Shown piece by piece: positions 1 through 6,588 of a stretch of DNA of 7,681 nucleotides. Position 1 is the first letter of the stretch; every line of letters begins with the position of its first letter. The notes under the pieces are model-generated. The model was not told the origin of the DNA. It did not search any database and saw only the letters and a program-made list of their open reading frames with translations. Source of the stretch: Pseudorhodoplanes sp. (GTDB taxonomy: Bacteria; Pseudomonadota; Alphaproteobacteria; Rhizobiales; Xanthobacteraceae); assembly GCA_008933495.1 (NCBI GenBank), contig WBUW01000126.1:1-7681 (forward strand), in the 5' to 3' direction. The translations under genes were made by a program, and so were the position numbers.

Positions 1-1194
1 GAGCGGGGGCGGCGGATCCAGCACGACGCGTCCGCCTTCAACGCCACGGATGCGGATGCTCATGGCGGTGATGGCGTTTCCGCCATTCTGGATTTGCGGG
101 TCGCCGATGCCGACCAGCGTCAGGTCGCTGCCAGAGGGCGGATTGGCAGACAAGGCGAGCGGCGCAAACCGGCGCCGACCGTGCACGCGAATCAAGGCCA
201 GGTCCGCCGCCTTGTCCTCGGCAACGCGCTCGGCGTGGCCGCGATCGGCAACGATGATGACGTGGCATCCGTCGGTCGCCGCCCGGTCGGTGACCAGACG
301 CCCGTCCGCGCTCGCGGCCACGGCGGTGGCGTACTCGACATTGCGCTTGACGCCGATCAGAGCGTCGCCGGCCGCGAATGGTGCGAACGCGCTCGACATC
401 GCGACCACGACCGGCTCCATGATCCCGTCCATCGCCTGATCGTAGAGGATCGCGATGCCGCGCACTTCGTTCTCCCGAAACTGGGCGCGAACATAGAATT
501 TCTTGAGCCCCTGCAGGCCGGACAAGACGAAGAAGTCCGGGCGCAGAACGCTGTACTCGGTCCTGCGTCCGGCCGGGGTTTTCTTCTGCTGCTCGAACAG
601 GGCTGCGAACGTCGTATCGGCGATGCTGTCGCGGAAAGTTTCGATCTGCACCTCACCGCGCGACGATGTCCAGCGGCCACCGGTTCGCCCGCGCTCCTTG
701 CGGGGCGCGAGCTTTGCCGGAATGCCCAGCCGGACGCCGACCATCACCGGATCTTCGACCAGCATCCATCCGACCTGATCCTGCTTCTCGCGGACGCTTT
801 CGGCGAGCAGCGCGCGCTCTTCCGGCGTCAGGATGCCGGTCTCCCTGCTCTTGTTGCGCTTCTGGAACGCCTTCACCGCTGCGATGGCGCGGTCGCCGAT
901 GTCGCCTGCGATCATTCCGTTATAGTCGCCGGACCAGATCAGATCGGACTGGATGGCAAAGCGCTCCGCCAGCGGGAGCGCGGCATAGGCCTCCCGGAGC
1001 GCGCCGTTGGCCGGCGCGGCCGGGTTCGGCGCCTCGGCAGCCGGTGGACGCGGCTTGGCCGTTCGCGGTTTGGCCTGACGCTGGGCGGGCGCCGGTTTCG
1101 TGCGGGCCTCTTGCGCAAGGGACCCTTCGGGCGCGAAAAGAGGGCCGCAGACCGCTGACAAGACCGCAAGCGCGACAAGGAATGGAACTCTCAT
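1..1194 (-). CDS. Exported peptidoglycan-binding / degenerate trypsin-like protein, C-terminus off the left edge
   Basis: The frame is open from an ATG at 1194 to the window edge (398 codons, no stop), so the C-terminus is missing. Residues 1-27 look like a signal peptide: MR, a hydrophobic core, and a SLA cleavage site before QE. A Pro/Ala/Lys-rich linker follows at about 30-63. Residues about 76-131 resemble a peptidoglycan-binding (PG_binding_1-like) helical module, with SDLIWSGDYNG and a following AVKAFQKRN helix. The region from about 285 resembles the N-terminal half of a trypsin/HtrA-like domain: ASADGRLVT, then GCHVIIV, then ADLALIRV. In that alignment the catalytic Asp is kept (D331), but the catalytic-His position of the VTNxHVV-type motif is Ala305 (VTDRAAT). 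The nucleophilic Ser would lie outside the window. I infer a periplasmic, possibly non-catalytic, protease-like protein. A weak GGGAC ribosome site precedes the ATG. Function is unknown; the domain calls are by eye. Confidence 0.75.
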   Translation of the reverse strand, partial: MRVPFLVALAVLSAVCGPLFAPEGSLAQEARTKPAPAQRQAKPRTAKPRPPAAEAPNPAAPANGALREAYAALPLAERFAIQSDLIWSGDYNGMIAGDIGDRAIAAVKAFQKRNKSRETGILTPEERALLAESVREKQDQVGWMLVEDPVMVGVRLGIPAKLAPRKERGRTGGRWTSSRGEVQIETFRDSIADTTFAALFEQQKKTPAGRRTEYSVLRPDFFVLSGLQGLKKFYVRAQFRENEVRGIAILYDQAMDGIMEPVVVAMSSAFAPFAAGDALIGVKRNVEYATAVAASADGRLVTDRAATDGCHVIIVADRGHAERVAEDKAADLALIRVHGRRRFAPLALSANPPSGSDLTLVGIGDPQIQNGGNAITAMSIRIRGVEGGRVVLDPPPPL

Positions 1195-1348
1195 GACTAC
1201 GTCCCGTACGCGGGTCGGCCGGACGGCAAGGATGGCCGTTTGAGCACACGATGCGCAAGAGCGTCCCGGCGCCTTGCACCTTGGATGACGGCGATGCCGG
1301 GCAAGCGGACCGCGCGCGGGTTCAGTGCATCTTTCCCGTGCGTTTTCC

Positions 1349-1354
1349 GGAGGA
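1349..1354 (+). promoter_or_regulatory. Shine-Dalgarno site that sets the moeB start
   Basis: GGAGGA lies 10 bases before GTG 1365 and 7 bases before an in-frame TTG at 1362. It is the only strong ribosome site near the start. It argues against the upstream in-frame ATG at 1251, whose 37-38 extra residues show no family similarity. Confidence 0.75.
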
Positions 1355-1364
1355 CGGATTTTTG

Positions 1365-2177
1365 GTGAGTCACACAAATCTCAGCCCGGCCGAACTCGAA
1401 CGTTATGCGCGTCATATCGTCTTGCGCGAAGTGGGCGGGCCCGGCCAGGCGAGGCTCAAGGCAGCCCGCGTTCTGGTGATCGGGGCGGGCGGCCTTGGCG
1501 CTCCGGTCCTGCTCTATCTGGCTGCCGCCGGGGTCGGCACCCTCGGCGTGGTCGACGACGACGTCGTTTCGCTATCGAATCTGCAACGCCAGGTCATTCA
1601 TGCAACCGGCGATGTCGGCCGGCCGAAAACGCAAAGCGCGGCCGCGGCGATCGCGCGGCTCAATCCGCAGGTGCGGATCGAGACGCATCCGATGCGGCTG
1701 ACGGGGGCCAACGCACTCGATCTGATCGGCGCCTATGATCTGGTTGCGGATGGGTCGGACAATTTCGAGACCCGCTATCTCGTCTCGGACGCCTGCTACC
1801 TCGCCGCCAAGCCGCTGGTCACCGCCGCGGTCGGAACCTTTGACGGCACATTGACCACCCTGCGGGCGCATGAGCGCGCCGCGGACGGCACGCCGAATCC
1901 GAGTTACCGCTGCCTGTTCCCGGAACCGCCATCGCCGGGAACCGTGCCGGCCTGTGCGGAGGCCGGCATTCTCGGCGCGCTGACCGGGGTGATCGGTTCG
2001 CTGATGGCGCTGGAGGTGATCCGCGAAACCGTGGGCTTCGGCGAGGGCCTGGTCGGCCGGCTGTTGATGGTCGACGCGCGCGCCATGCGTTTCGAGACGC
2101 TGCATTATTACTGGGACCGCACCAATCCGCTGTCGGGCGAAAACCCGACGATCCGCGATTTGTCGGCCTACCGCTGA
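1365..2177 (+). CDS. moeB: MoeB/ThiF/HesA-family sulfur-carrier adenylyltransferase
   Basis: This is an E1-like enzyme that adenylates the C-terminal glycine of a small sulfur carrier: MoaD for molybdopterin, or ThiS-type carriers for thiamine. With the GTG start it has 270 residues, slightly longer than E. coli MoeB (about 249). Visible family features are ERYARHI (12-18), the nucleotide-binding GAGGLG (40-45), SLSNLQRQ with N72 and R75, K88 in GRPK, the Mg/ATP aspartate D132 in GSDN, and the cysteine C197 in ACAEAG, equivalent to E. coli C187. The zinc site is altered. The usual CxxC pairs are S180-Y-R-C183 and N254-P-L-S257, so only one of four cysteines remains. There is no C-terminal rhodanese domain. 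The TTG at 1362 is an alternative start. MoeB versus ThiF cannot be settled without seeing the partner gene, and no moaD or thiS lies nearby. It converges on the dehydrogenase gene with a 4-bp gap. Confidence 0.85.
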   Translation: MSHTNLSPAELERYARHIVLREVGGPGQARLKAARVLVIGAGGLGAPVLLYLAAAGVGTLGVVDDDVVSLSNLQRQVIHATGDVGRPKTQSAAAAIARLNPQVRIETHPMRLTGANALDLIGAYDLVADGSDNFETRYLVSDACYLAAKPLVTAAVGTFDGTLTTLRAHERAADGTPNPSYRCLFPEPPSPGTVPACAEAGILGALTGVIGSLMALEVIRETVGFGEGLVGRLLMVDARAMRFETLHYYWDRTNPLSGENPTIRDLSAYR

Positions 2178-2181
2178 GCGA

Positions 2182-3183
2182 TTACAGCATCGACGGCAGG
2201 ACGCGATCCGGCGGACGGTGGCCGTCCATGAAGGTCTTGATGTTGATGATGACCTTCTCGCCCATATCGATGCGGCCTTCGATGGTCGCCGAGCCCATGT
2301 GCGGCAGCAGAACGACCTTGCCATCGCGAGCCAGTTTGGCCAGCCGCGGATTGACCGCCGGCTCATGCTCGAACACGTCGAGGCCGGCGCCGGCAAGCTC
2401 GCCGGCGGCAATCATGCGGATCAGAGCGTTCTCGTCGATGATTTCGCCGCGCGCCGTATTCACGATGTAGGCTTCCGGTCGCAGGAGCTTGAGCCGGCGC
2501 GCCGACAACAAATGGAAGGTGGCCGGCGTATGCGGACAATTCACCGACACGATGTCGACGCGCGCCAGCATCTGGTCGAGGCTCTCCCAATAGGTCGCGC
2601 TCAAGTCCTCCTCGATCTGCGGCGCCGCGCGACGGCGGTTGTGGTAATGGATCTGCAGGCCGAACGCGCGGGCGCGGCGCGCGACCGCCTGCCCGATGCG
2701 CCCCATGCCGATGATGCCGAGCCGCTTGCCCCAGATGCGGTGGCCGAGCATCCAGGTCGGCGACCAGCCACTCCATTCCTTGTTGCCGGTGAGAATCTGC
2801 GCGCCTTCCGTGAGCCGGCGTGGCACCGCAAGAACGAGAGCCATAGTCATGTCGGCGGTGTCTTCGGTCAGCACGCCAGGCGTATTTGTCACCGTGATGC
2901 CGCGCTGGAGCGCGGAAGCGACATCGATATGGTCGACGCCGTTGCCGAAATTCGCGATCAGTTTGAGCTTCTCGCCGGTATGGCTGAGGACGGAGGCGTC
3001 GATACGGTCGGTGACGGTGGGAACCAGCACGTCTGCGACCTTCACCGCTTCGGCAAGCTGCGCCTGGCTCATCGGCTTGTCGTCGAGATTGAGCTGGGCG
3101 TCGAAAAGTTCGCGCATGCGCGTTTCAACGGTATCCGGCAGCTTGCGCGTCACGATGACCAGGGGCTTTTTCCGGCTTGGCAT
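2182..3183 (-). CDS. gyaR: D-2-hydroxyacid dehydrogenase, glyoxylate/hydroxypyruvate reductase type
   Basis: This cytoplasmic enzyme of the D-isomer-specific 2-hydroxyacid dehydrogenase family probably reduces glyoxylate to glycolate or hydroxypyruvate to D-glycerate. Its 333 residues are normal for the family. The substrate-binding segment is NFGNGVDHID (78-87) and the Rossmann motif is GMGRIG (159-164). The catalytic set is complete: R245 in TARGE, E274 in FEHEP, and H295 in LLPHMGSAT. After the second Rossmann strand the sequence reads YHNRRR (180-185). It lacks an acidic residue there and is rich in arginine, which suggests NADPH over NADH; this is inference. The ATG at 3183 gives a full N-terminal substrate-binding domain, though the ribosome site is weak. 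The gene reads away from the SH3-protein gene across 134 bp and runs into moeB. The family is certain, but the exact substrate and the symbol are less so; formate, phosphoglycerate or other 2-keto-acid specificity cannot be excluded by eye. Confidence 0.85.
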   Translation of the reverse strand: MPSRKKPLVIVTRKLPDTVETRMRELFDAQLNLDDKPMSQAQLAEAVKVADVLVPTVTDRIDASVLSHTGEKLKLIANFGNGVDHIDVASALQRGITVTNTPGVLTEDTADMTMALVLAVPRRLTEGAQILTGNKEWSGWSPTWMLGHRIWGKRLGIIGMGRIGQAVARRARAFGLQIHYHNRRRAAPQIEEDLSATYWESLDQMLARVDIVSVNCPHTPATFHLLSARRLKLLRPEAYIVNTARGEIIDENALIRMIAAGELAGAGLDVFEHEPAVNPRLAKLARDGKVVLLPHMGSATIEGRIDMGEKVIINIKTFMDGHRPPDRVLPSML

Positions 3184-3317
3184 TGTCTCGGCCCTTGTGT
3201 CCGTCCCGATAGGGGAACCGCCGTCCGCTCGTCGGCTGTTCAGCCCTCTTTAACCGTGCTGGCAGACACTCCCGTCCGATCCCCGGCGTCCGGTTCCGTT
3301 CCGCTTTTCTCTATCAG

Positions 3318-3845
3318 ATGGCATCCGCAACACAAGGTATTCGCTTCGTCCTGGCGCTCGTCATTCTGGCCAGCTTTGGCACGGCCGATGCCGTGGCCGA
3401 GACGCCGCAAGGGCCGGTCAGCGGGCTTCCCGTTCCGCGTTTCGTGAGCATCAAATCCGATCGCGTCAATGTGCGAAACGGCCCCACCAAGGATCATGAC
3501 GTGGCCTGGGTTTTTACGCGCGCCGGCCTGCCGGTCGAGATTACGGCCGAGTTCGAAAACTGGCGGCGGGTCCGGGACGGCGAGGGGGCGGAAGGCTGGG
3601 TCTATCATTCGCTCCTGACCGGCAAGCGGACCGCCATTGTCAATCCGAAGCCCAGGGACGAGCTGGTCCCGCTTTGCGCAAGGCCGGAAGATCCGTGCCT
3701 GATGCAGGCAAGGCTGCAGGCCGGCGTCCTTGCCGCGATCCGTTCCTGCACCGGAAGCTGGTGCCGGATTTCGGGGACGGATTTCGACGGCTGGGTTGCG
3801 CAGGAGCGCCTCTGGGGCGTCTATCCGAACGAAAAGATCGATTGA
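3318..3845 (+). CDS. Secreted protein with two bacterial SH3-like domains
   Basis: This is a 175-residue protein with a clear signal peptide: Arg9, then a hydrophobic stretch at 10-22, with likely cleavage after AVA near residue 27. The first SH3-like repeat spans about 41-103 and has the typical RVNVRNGPTKDHDVAWVF, an ENWRRVR strand and EGWVYHSLL. A second, more diverged repeat spans about 113-170, with CTGSWCRIS and FDGWVAQERLWG. Four cysteines, C120, C127, C144 and C149, all lie in the second repeat and could form disulfides in the periplasm. Such modules usually bind cell-wall or protein ligands, but no catalytic residues are visible, so the role is unknown. There is no good ribosome site upstream of ATG 3318, but the signal peptide fits this start. 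It converges on irr with a 65-bp gap. Confidence 0.85.
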   Translation: MASATQGIRFVLALVILASFGTADAVAETPQGPVSGLPVPRFVSIKSDRVNVRNGPTKDHDVAWVFTRAGLPVEITAEFENWRRVRDGEGAEGWVYHSLLTGKRTAIVNPKPRDELVPLCARPEDPCLMQARLQAGVLAAIRSCTGSWCRISGTDFDGWVAQERLWGVYPNEKID

Positions 3846-3877
3846 CCCGGATCAGACCGGCGAAAGGGCTGTGTCGG

Positions 3878-3906
3878 CGCCGCTGCGGATGCTCAGGAGA
3901 GCGGCG
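3878..3906. terminator. Weak candidate stem between two convergent genes
   Basis: CGCCGC at 3878-3883 can pair with GCGGCG at 3901-3906 across a 17-base loop, between the stop codons of the SH3-protein gene and irr. There is no T-run on either side. In such GC-rich DNA a 6-bp match can arise by chance, so this is only the best visible candidate for a shared terminator. Confidence 0.2.
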
Positions 3907-3910
3907 AACG

Positions 3911-4417
3911 TCAGCGGCCGGCCTTGCGTAGCCGGACCACGACATCAATGCGGGCGATTTCATACCCTTCCGGCGCGGTCGGCATCTTGCCGACGACCAC
4001 CTCGGCACCGGGAATGTCGACCAGCTCGTTCTCGCCTTCGACGAAGAAGTGATGATGGTCGGAGGCATTGGTGTCGAAATAGGTTTTGGAGCCGTCGACC
4101 GCGACCTGACGCAGCAAACCCACGTCGGTGAACTGGTGCAGGGTGTTGTAGACGGTCGCCAGAGAAACCGGCACCTTGGCCCTGCTCGCTTCCTCGTAGA
4201 GCATCTCCGCGGTGATGTGGCGGTCGCCCTTGGCGAACAACAGCCAGCCAAGCGACATGCGTTGACGGGTGGGGCGAAGACCGACATCGCGCAGCATCGC
4301 CTTCACGTCATGCCAGGGACAACCGTTGAGGTCGGCCGGGCGGCCCGCCGGCGTCCGGCCCGGTCCGGACAATTGTTCCAACGGCGTGGAAAAAATCATC
4401 GTCTTGGGGAGTGCCAT
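3911..4417 (-). CDS. irr: Irr, heme-responsive Fur-family iron regulator
   Basis: Irr is the Fur-superfamily transcription factor that, in rhizobia and relatives, acts under iron limitation to control heme synthesis, iron uptake and iron-using proteins, and is inactivated by heme. This protein has 168 residues. The heme regulatory motif GCPW is at 32-35, with C33 the only cysteine in the protein. The winged-helix region is GLRPTRQR (46-53) followed by the recognition segment SLATVYNTLHQF (85-96). The second heme-binding HHH cluster is at 121-123 in SDHHHFF. The C-terminal EIARIDVVVRLRK is typical of Irr. The CxxC zinc motifs of classical Fur are absent, as expected for Irr. ATG 4417 is chosen because AGGCGG lies 7 bases upstream and because an upstream TTG (4495) would precede the promoter -10 box. 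It is divergent from fabA. Confidence 0.93.
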   Translation of the reverse strand: MALPKTMIFSTPLEQLSGPGRTPAGRPADLNGCPWHDVKAMLRDVGLRPTRQRMSLGWLLFAKGDRHITAEMLYEEASRAKVPVSLATVYNTLHQFTDVGLLRQVAVDGSKTYFDTNASDHHHFFVEGENELVDIPGAEVVVGKMPTAPEGYEIARIDVVVRLRKAGR

Positions 4418-4467
4418 CAAACGCCCGCCTGACCCAACGAAAAGCCCCCGACCGGCATAACCGGATC

Positions 4468-4481
4468 GTTTCATTCGAAAC
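4468..4481. promoter_or_regulatory. Inverted repeat over the irr transcription start, possible operator
   Basis: The perfect inverted repeat GTTTC-N4-GAAAC lies immediately downstream of the irr -10 box, on the predicted +1. A bound repressor here would block irr initiation. It is AT-rich within GC-rich DNA. It is not an exact match to a motif I can name: the published Irr iron-control element is longer. Which factor binds it, if any, is unknown. Confidence 0.4.
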
Positions 4482-4509
4482 ATTATAGGAGCCAACGCCC
4501 AATTTGCAA
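4482..4509 (-). promoter_or_regulatory. Sigma70-type promoter of irr
   Basis: On the minus strand TTGCAA (4509-4504) is followed after 16 bases by TATAAT (4487-4482), a perfect -10 box. The predicted start of transcription is near 4475, giving a leader of about 58 bases before the ATG. This is read from sequence only. Confidence 0.65.
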
Positions 4510-4523
4510 CTGTTTCGCAACTG
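4506..4523. repeat. Two GCAACTG direct repeats 11 bp apart
   Basis: GCAACTG occurs at 4506-4512 and again at 4517-4523, one DNA helical turn apart. The first copy overlaps the irr -35 box, and both lie upstream of fabA. The spacing is what a dimeric activator or repressor would use, but 7-bp repeats can occur by chance. Confidence 0.35.
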
Positions 4524-4538
4524 GGAACAGGTCTAAGC

Positions 4539-4544
4539 TATAGT
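4539..4544 (+). promoter_or_regulatory. Possible -10 box for fabA
   Basis: TATAGT matches the -10 consensus at five of six positions and lies 88 bases before the fabA ATG. No convincing -35 box is found at 16-18 bases; TTCGCA at 4514-4519 is 19 bases upstream. Confidence 0.25.
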
Positions 4545-4632
4545 ACTGATGTCCCGTGGCTTTGCCGCCATGCAGGCCTATGTTAGGAAATTCATCGTGC
4601 GGTCAAAGACGGCCGTTTTGCGCGGGGATCTT

Positions 4633-5163
4633 ATGCAAAATCGCCGACCCAGCTACGAATTTGAGGACCTTCTGGCCTGTGGACGGGGCGAGTTGTTCGC
4701 CGAGGGTCCGCAGCTTCCGCTGCCGCCCATGCTGATGTTCGACCGGATTTCCGAATTGTCGGAGCAGGGGGGCGAGCACGGCAAGGGGCTGGTGCGCGCG
4801 GAATTGATGGTGAAGCCGGACCTGTGGTTTTTCCCCTGCCATTTCAAAGGCGATCCGGTCATGCCGGGGTGCCTGGGGCTCGACGCGCTCTGGCAATTGC
4901 TGGGATTCTTCCTCGGCTGGCTGGGGTCCTCGGGCAAGGGCCGCGCGCTCGGCCTTGGCGAGCTCAAATTTTCCGGTCAGGTCCTGCCGAGCATGAAGAA
5001 GGTCATTTATGGCCTCGAAATCAAGCGCGTGATGCGCTCCAAGCTCGTGCTCGGGATCGCCGACGGCTGGCTGTCGGCGGACGGCAATATCATCTATCGC
5101 GCGAGCGATCTGAAGGTCGGCCTGTTCAAGGATGCCGCCGCAATGCAGCCGGGCGCCGCCTGA
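4633..5163 (+). CDS. fabA: FabA, 3-hydroxydecanoyl-ACP dehydratase/isomerase
   Basis: This cytoplasmic type II fatty-acid synthesis enzyme dehydrates 3-hydroxydecanoyl-ACP and isomerises trans-2- to cis-3-decenoyl-ACP, opening the anaerobic unsaturated fatty-acid branch. It has 176 residues against 172 in E. coli and reads very close to it along the whole length: EDLLACGRGELF (11-22), the active-site stretch FFPCHFKGDPVMPGCLGLDALW (66-87) with catalytic H70 and D84, GKGRALGLGELKFSGQVLP, and the C-terminal YRASDLKVGLF. ATG 4633 gives the family N-terminus and has GGGGA 4 bases upstream. The in-frame ATG at 4549 would add 28 residues without family similarity. FabA rather than FabZ is indicated by length and these motifs, and by the fabB gene that follows. 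It is divergent from irr. Confidence 0.96.
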   Translation: MQNRRPSYEFEDLLACGRGELFAEGPQLPLPPMLMFDRISELSEQGGEHGKGLVRAELMVKPDLWFFPCHFKGDPVMPGCLGLDALWQLLGFFLGWLGSSGKGRALGLGELKFSGQVLPSMKKVIYGLEIKRVMRSKLVLGIADGWLSADGNIIYRASDLKVGLFKDAAAMQPGAA

Positions 5164-5181
5164 CCGGAGCGCAACGGCCGT

Positions 5182-5242
5182 CCCGCCGCGCCGACCTTTT
5201 CCGGAGATTTCAGGACGCGGGGTATTTCGGGGTCGCGGCGGG
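5182..5242 (+). other. Long-loop inverted repeat in the fabA-fabB gap
   Basis: CCCGCCGCG (5182-5190) and CGCGGCGGG (5234-5242) are perfect 9-bp complements around a 43-base loop, in the 173-bp gap between fabA and fabB. There is no T-run after it. It could be an mRNA processing or attenuation structure, or a chance match in GC-rich DNA. No clear fabB promoter is visible in the rest of the gap. Confidence 0.3.
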
Positions 5243-5336
5243 CTGCTTAGCTTTGATCCGAACGGTAAGATAGCTGTTTGATGAACTGGGACATTGGGGT
5301 CCGGCGCGGCGCCCATTGAACGAGAGCGAGGCAGGC

Positions 5337-6554
5337 ATGAGGCGGGTCGTTGTGACGGGGATGGGTATCGTATCGTCCATCGGAAACAACACGCAGGAGG
5401 TTCTCGCAAGTTTGCGCGAAGCCAAATCCGGCATCGTGCGGGCCGAGAAGTACGCCGAACTGGGTTTCCGCTGCCAGGTTCATGGCGCGCCGACGCTGGA
5501 CGCCGAAACGGCGGTCGATCGCCGCGCCATGCGGTTTCTCGGCGGCGGGGCGGCGTGGAATCATGTTGCGATGGAACAGGCGATCCGCGATGCCGGTCTG
5601 GAGGAGAAGGAAATCTCCAACGCGCGTACCGGAATCATCATGGGCTCGGGCGGCCCTTCCACCCGCGCCGTTGTCGAAGCCGCCGACATCGCGCGCAGCA
5701 AGGGCCCCAAACGCGTGGGACCCTTTGCAGTGCCGAAGGCGATGTCGTCCACTGCCTCGGCGACGCTCGCCACCTGGTTCAAGATTAAAGGCGTCAATTA
5801 TTCGATTTCTTCCGCCTGCGCGACCTCCAATCATTGCATCGGCAACGCGACCGAAATCATTCAGCTCGGCAAGCAGGATATGATTTTTGCCGGCGGCTGC
5901 GAGGAACTGGACTGGACCTTGTCAGTTCTGTTCGACGCGATGGGCGCAATGTCCTCGAAATTCAACGACACGCCGGAAAGCGCCTCGCGCGCCTATGACG
6001 CCGATCGCGACGGTTTCGTCATCGCCGGCGGTGCCGGCGTGCTCGTGCTCGAGGAGCTGGAACACGCCAAGGCGCGCGGCGCAAAAATCTATGCCGAAGT
6101 CGCCGGCTATGGCGCCACCTCCGACGGCTACGACATGGTCGCCCCTTCGGGCGAAGGCGCGGTGCGGTGCATGAAGATGGCGCTGGCGAACGTCAAGGCG
6201 CCGGTCGGCTACATCAACCCGCACGCCACCGCGACGCCGGTCGGCGACGCCAAGGAGATCGAAGCGATCCGCGAAGTGTTCGGCGCCAAATGCCCGCCGA
6301 TCTCGGCGACCAAGTCGCTGACCGGCCATTCGCTGGGTGCCGCCGGCGTGCAGGAGGCGATCTATTCGCTGTTGATGATGAACAACGGGTTCATATGCGA
6401 GAGCGCCAACATCAAGACGCTCGATCCTGCCTTTACCGACATGCCGATCGTGCGTGAGCGGAAGGACAATGTGAGCATCAACTGCGCGCTGTCGAACTCG
6501 TTCGGCTTCGGCGGCACCAACGCCTCGATCGTATTCAAGCGGCTGGATGCTTGA
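5337..6554 (+). CDS. fabB: FabB, beta-ketoacyl-ACP synthase I
   Basis: This condensing enzyme elongates cis-3-decenoyl-ACP made by FabA, as well as saturated acyl-ACPs, using malonyl-ACP. It has 405 residues, nearly the same as E. coli FabB (406), and aligns from end to end: VVVTGMGIVSSIGNNTQEVLASL at the start, the nucleophile C161 in NYSISSACATSNHCIGNA, H296, K326, H331 in TGHSLGAAGVQEAIYSLL, and SNSFGFGGTNAS near the C-terminus. The first catalytic His sits in PHATATPVGD, where E. coli has SHGTSTPVGD, so the Gly after His is Ala. ATG 5337 is chosen because GAGG lies 5 bases upstream and the family begins there; an in-frame TTG at 5316 is less likely. It is 173 bp downstream of fabA and on the same strand, so probably co-transcribed or with its own promoter. 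Confidence 0.96.
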   Translation: MRRVVVTGMGIVSSIGNNTQEVLASLREAKSGIVRAEKYAELGFRCQVHGAPTLDAETAVDRRAMRFLGGGAAWNHVAMEQAIRDAGLEEKEISNARTGIIMGSGGPSTRAVVEAADIARSKGPKRVGPFAVPKAMSSTASATLATWFKIKGVNYSISSACATSNHCIGNATEIIQLGKQDMIFAGGCEELDWTLSVLFDAMGAMSSKFNDTPESASRAYDADRDGFVIAGGAGVLVLEELEHAKARGAKIYAEVAGYGATSDGYDMVAPSGEGAVRCMKMALANVKAPVGYINPHATATPVGDAKEIEAIREVFGAKCPPISATKSLTGHSLGAAGVQEAIYSLLMMNNGFICESANIKTLDPAFTDMPIVRERKDNVSINCALSNSFGFGGTNASIVFKRLDA

Positions 6555-6588
6555 TTGAATTCGGAATCACGCGGGAATATGAATTGGT

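Noticed and set aside
94..1158. A 354-codon plus-strand open frame
   Set aside because: It is the exact antisense of the exported protease-like gene in the complementary codon register. Its protein is Arg/Gly/Ala-rich with no recognisable domain, while the minus strand has a signal peptide and domain motifs.
1251..1364. An extended moeB N-terminus from the ATG at 1251
   Set aside because: The strong GGAGGA at 1349-1354 lies inside it, and the added residues do not match the family, which begins near LSPAELERYARHI.
2218..3447. A 409-codon plus-strand open frame
   Set aside because: It lies antisense to the D-2-hydroxyacid dehydrogenase, whose catalytic residues are all intact, and it overruns the SH3-protein start. 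It is a high-GC shadow.
4418..4495. A 26-residue N-terminal extension of Irr from a TTG
   Set aside because: It would start upstream of the irr -10 box at 4487-4482, so the predicted transcript would not contain it.
5247..5834. A 195-codon minus-strand open frame over fabB
   Set aside because: It is antisense to a fully conserved fabB coding region and has no recognisable motif.
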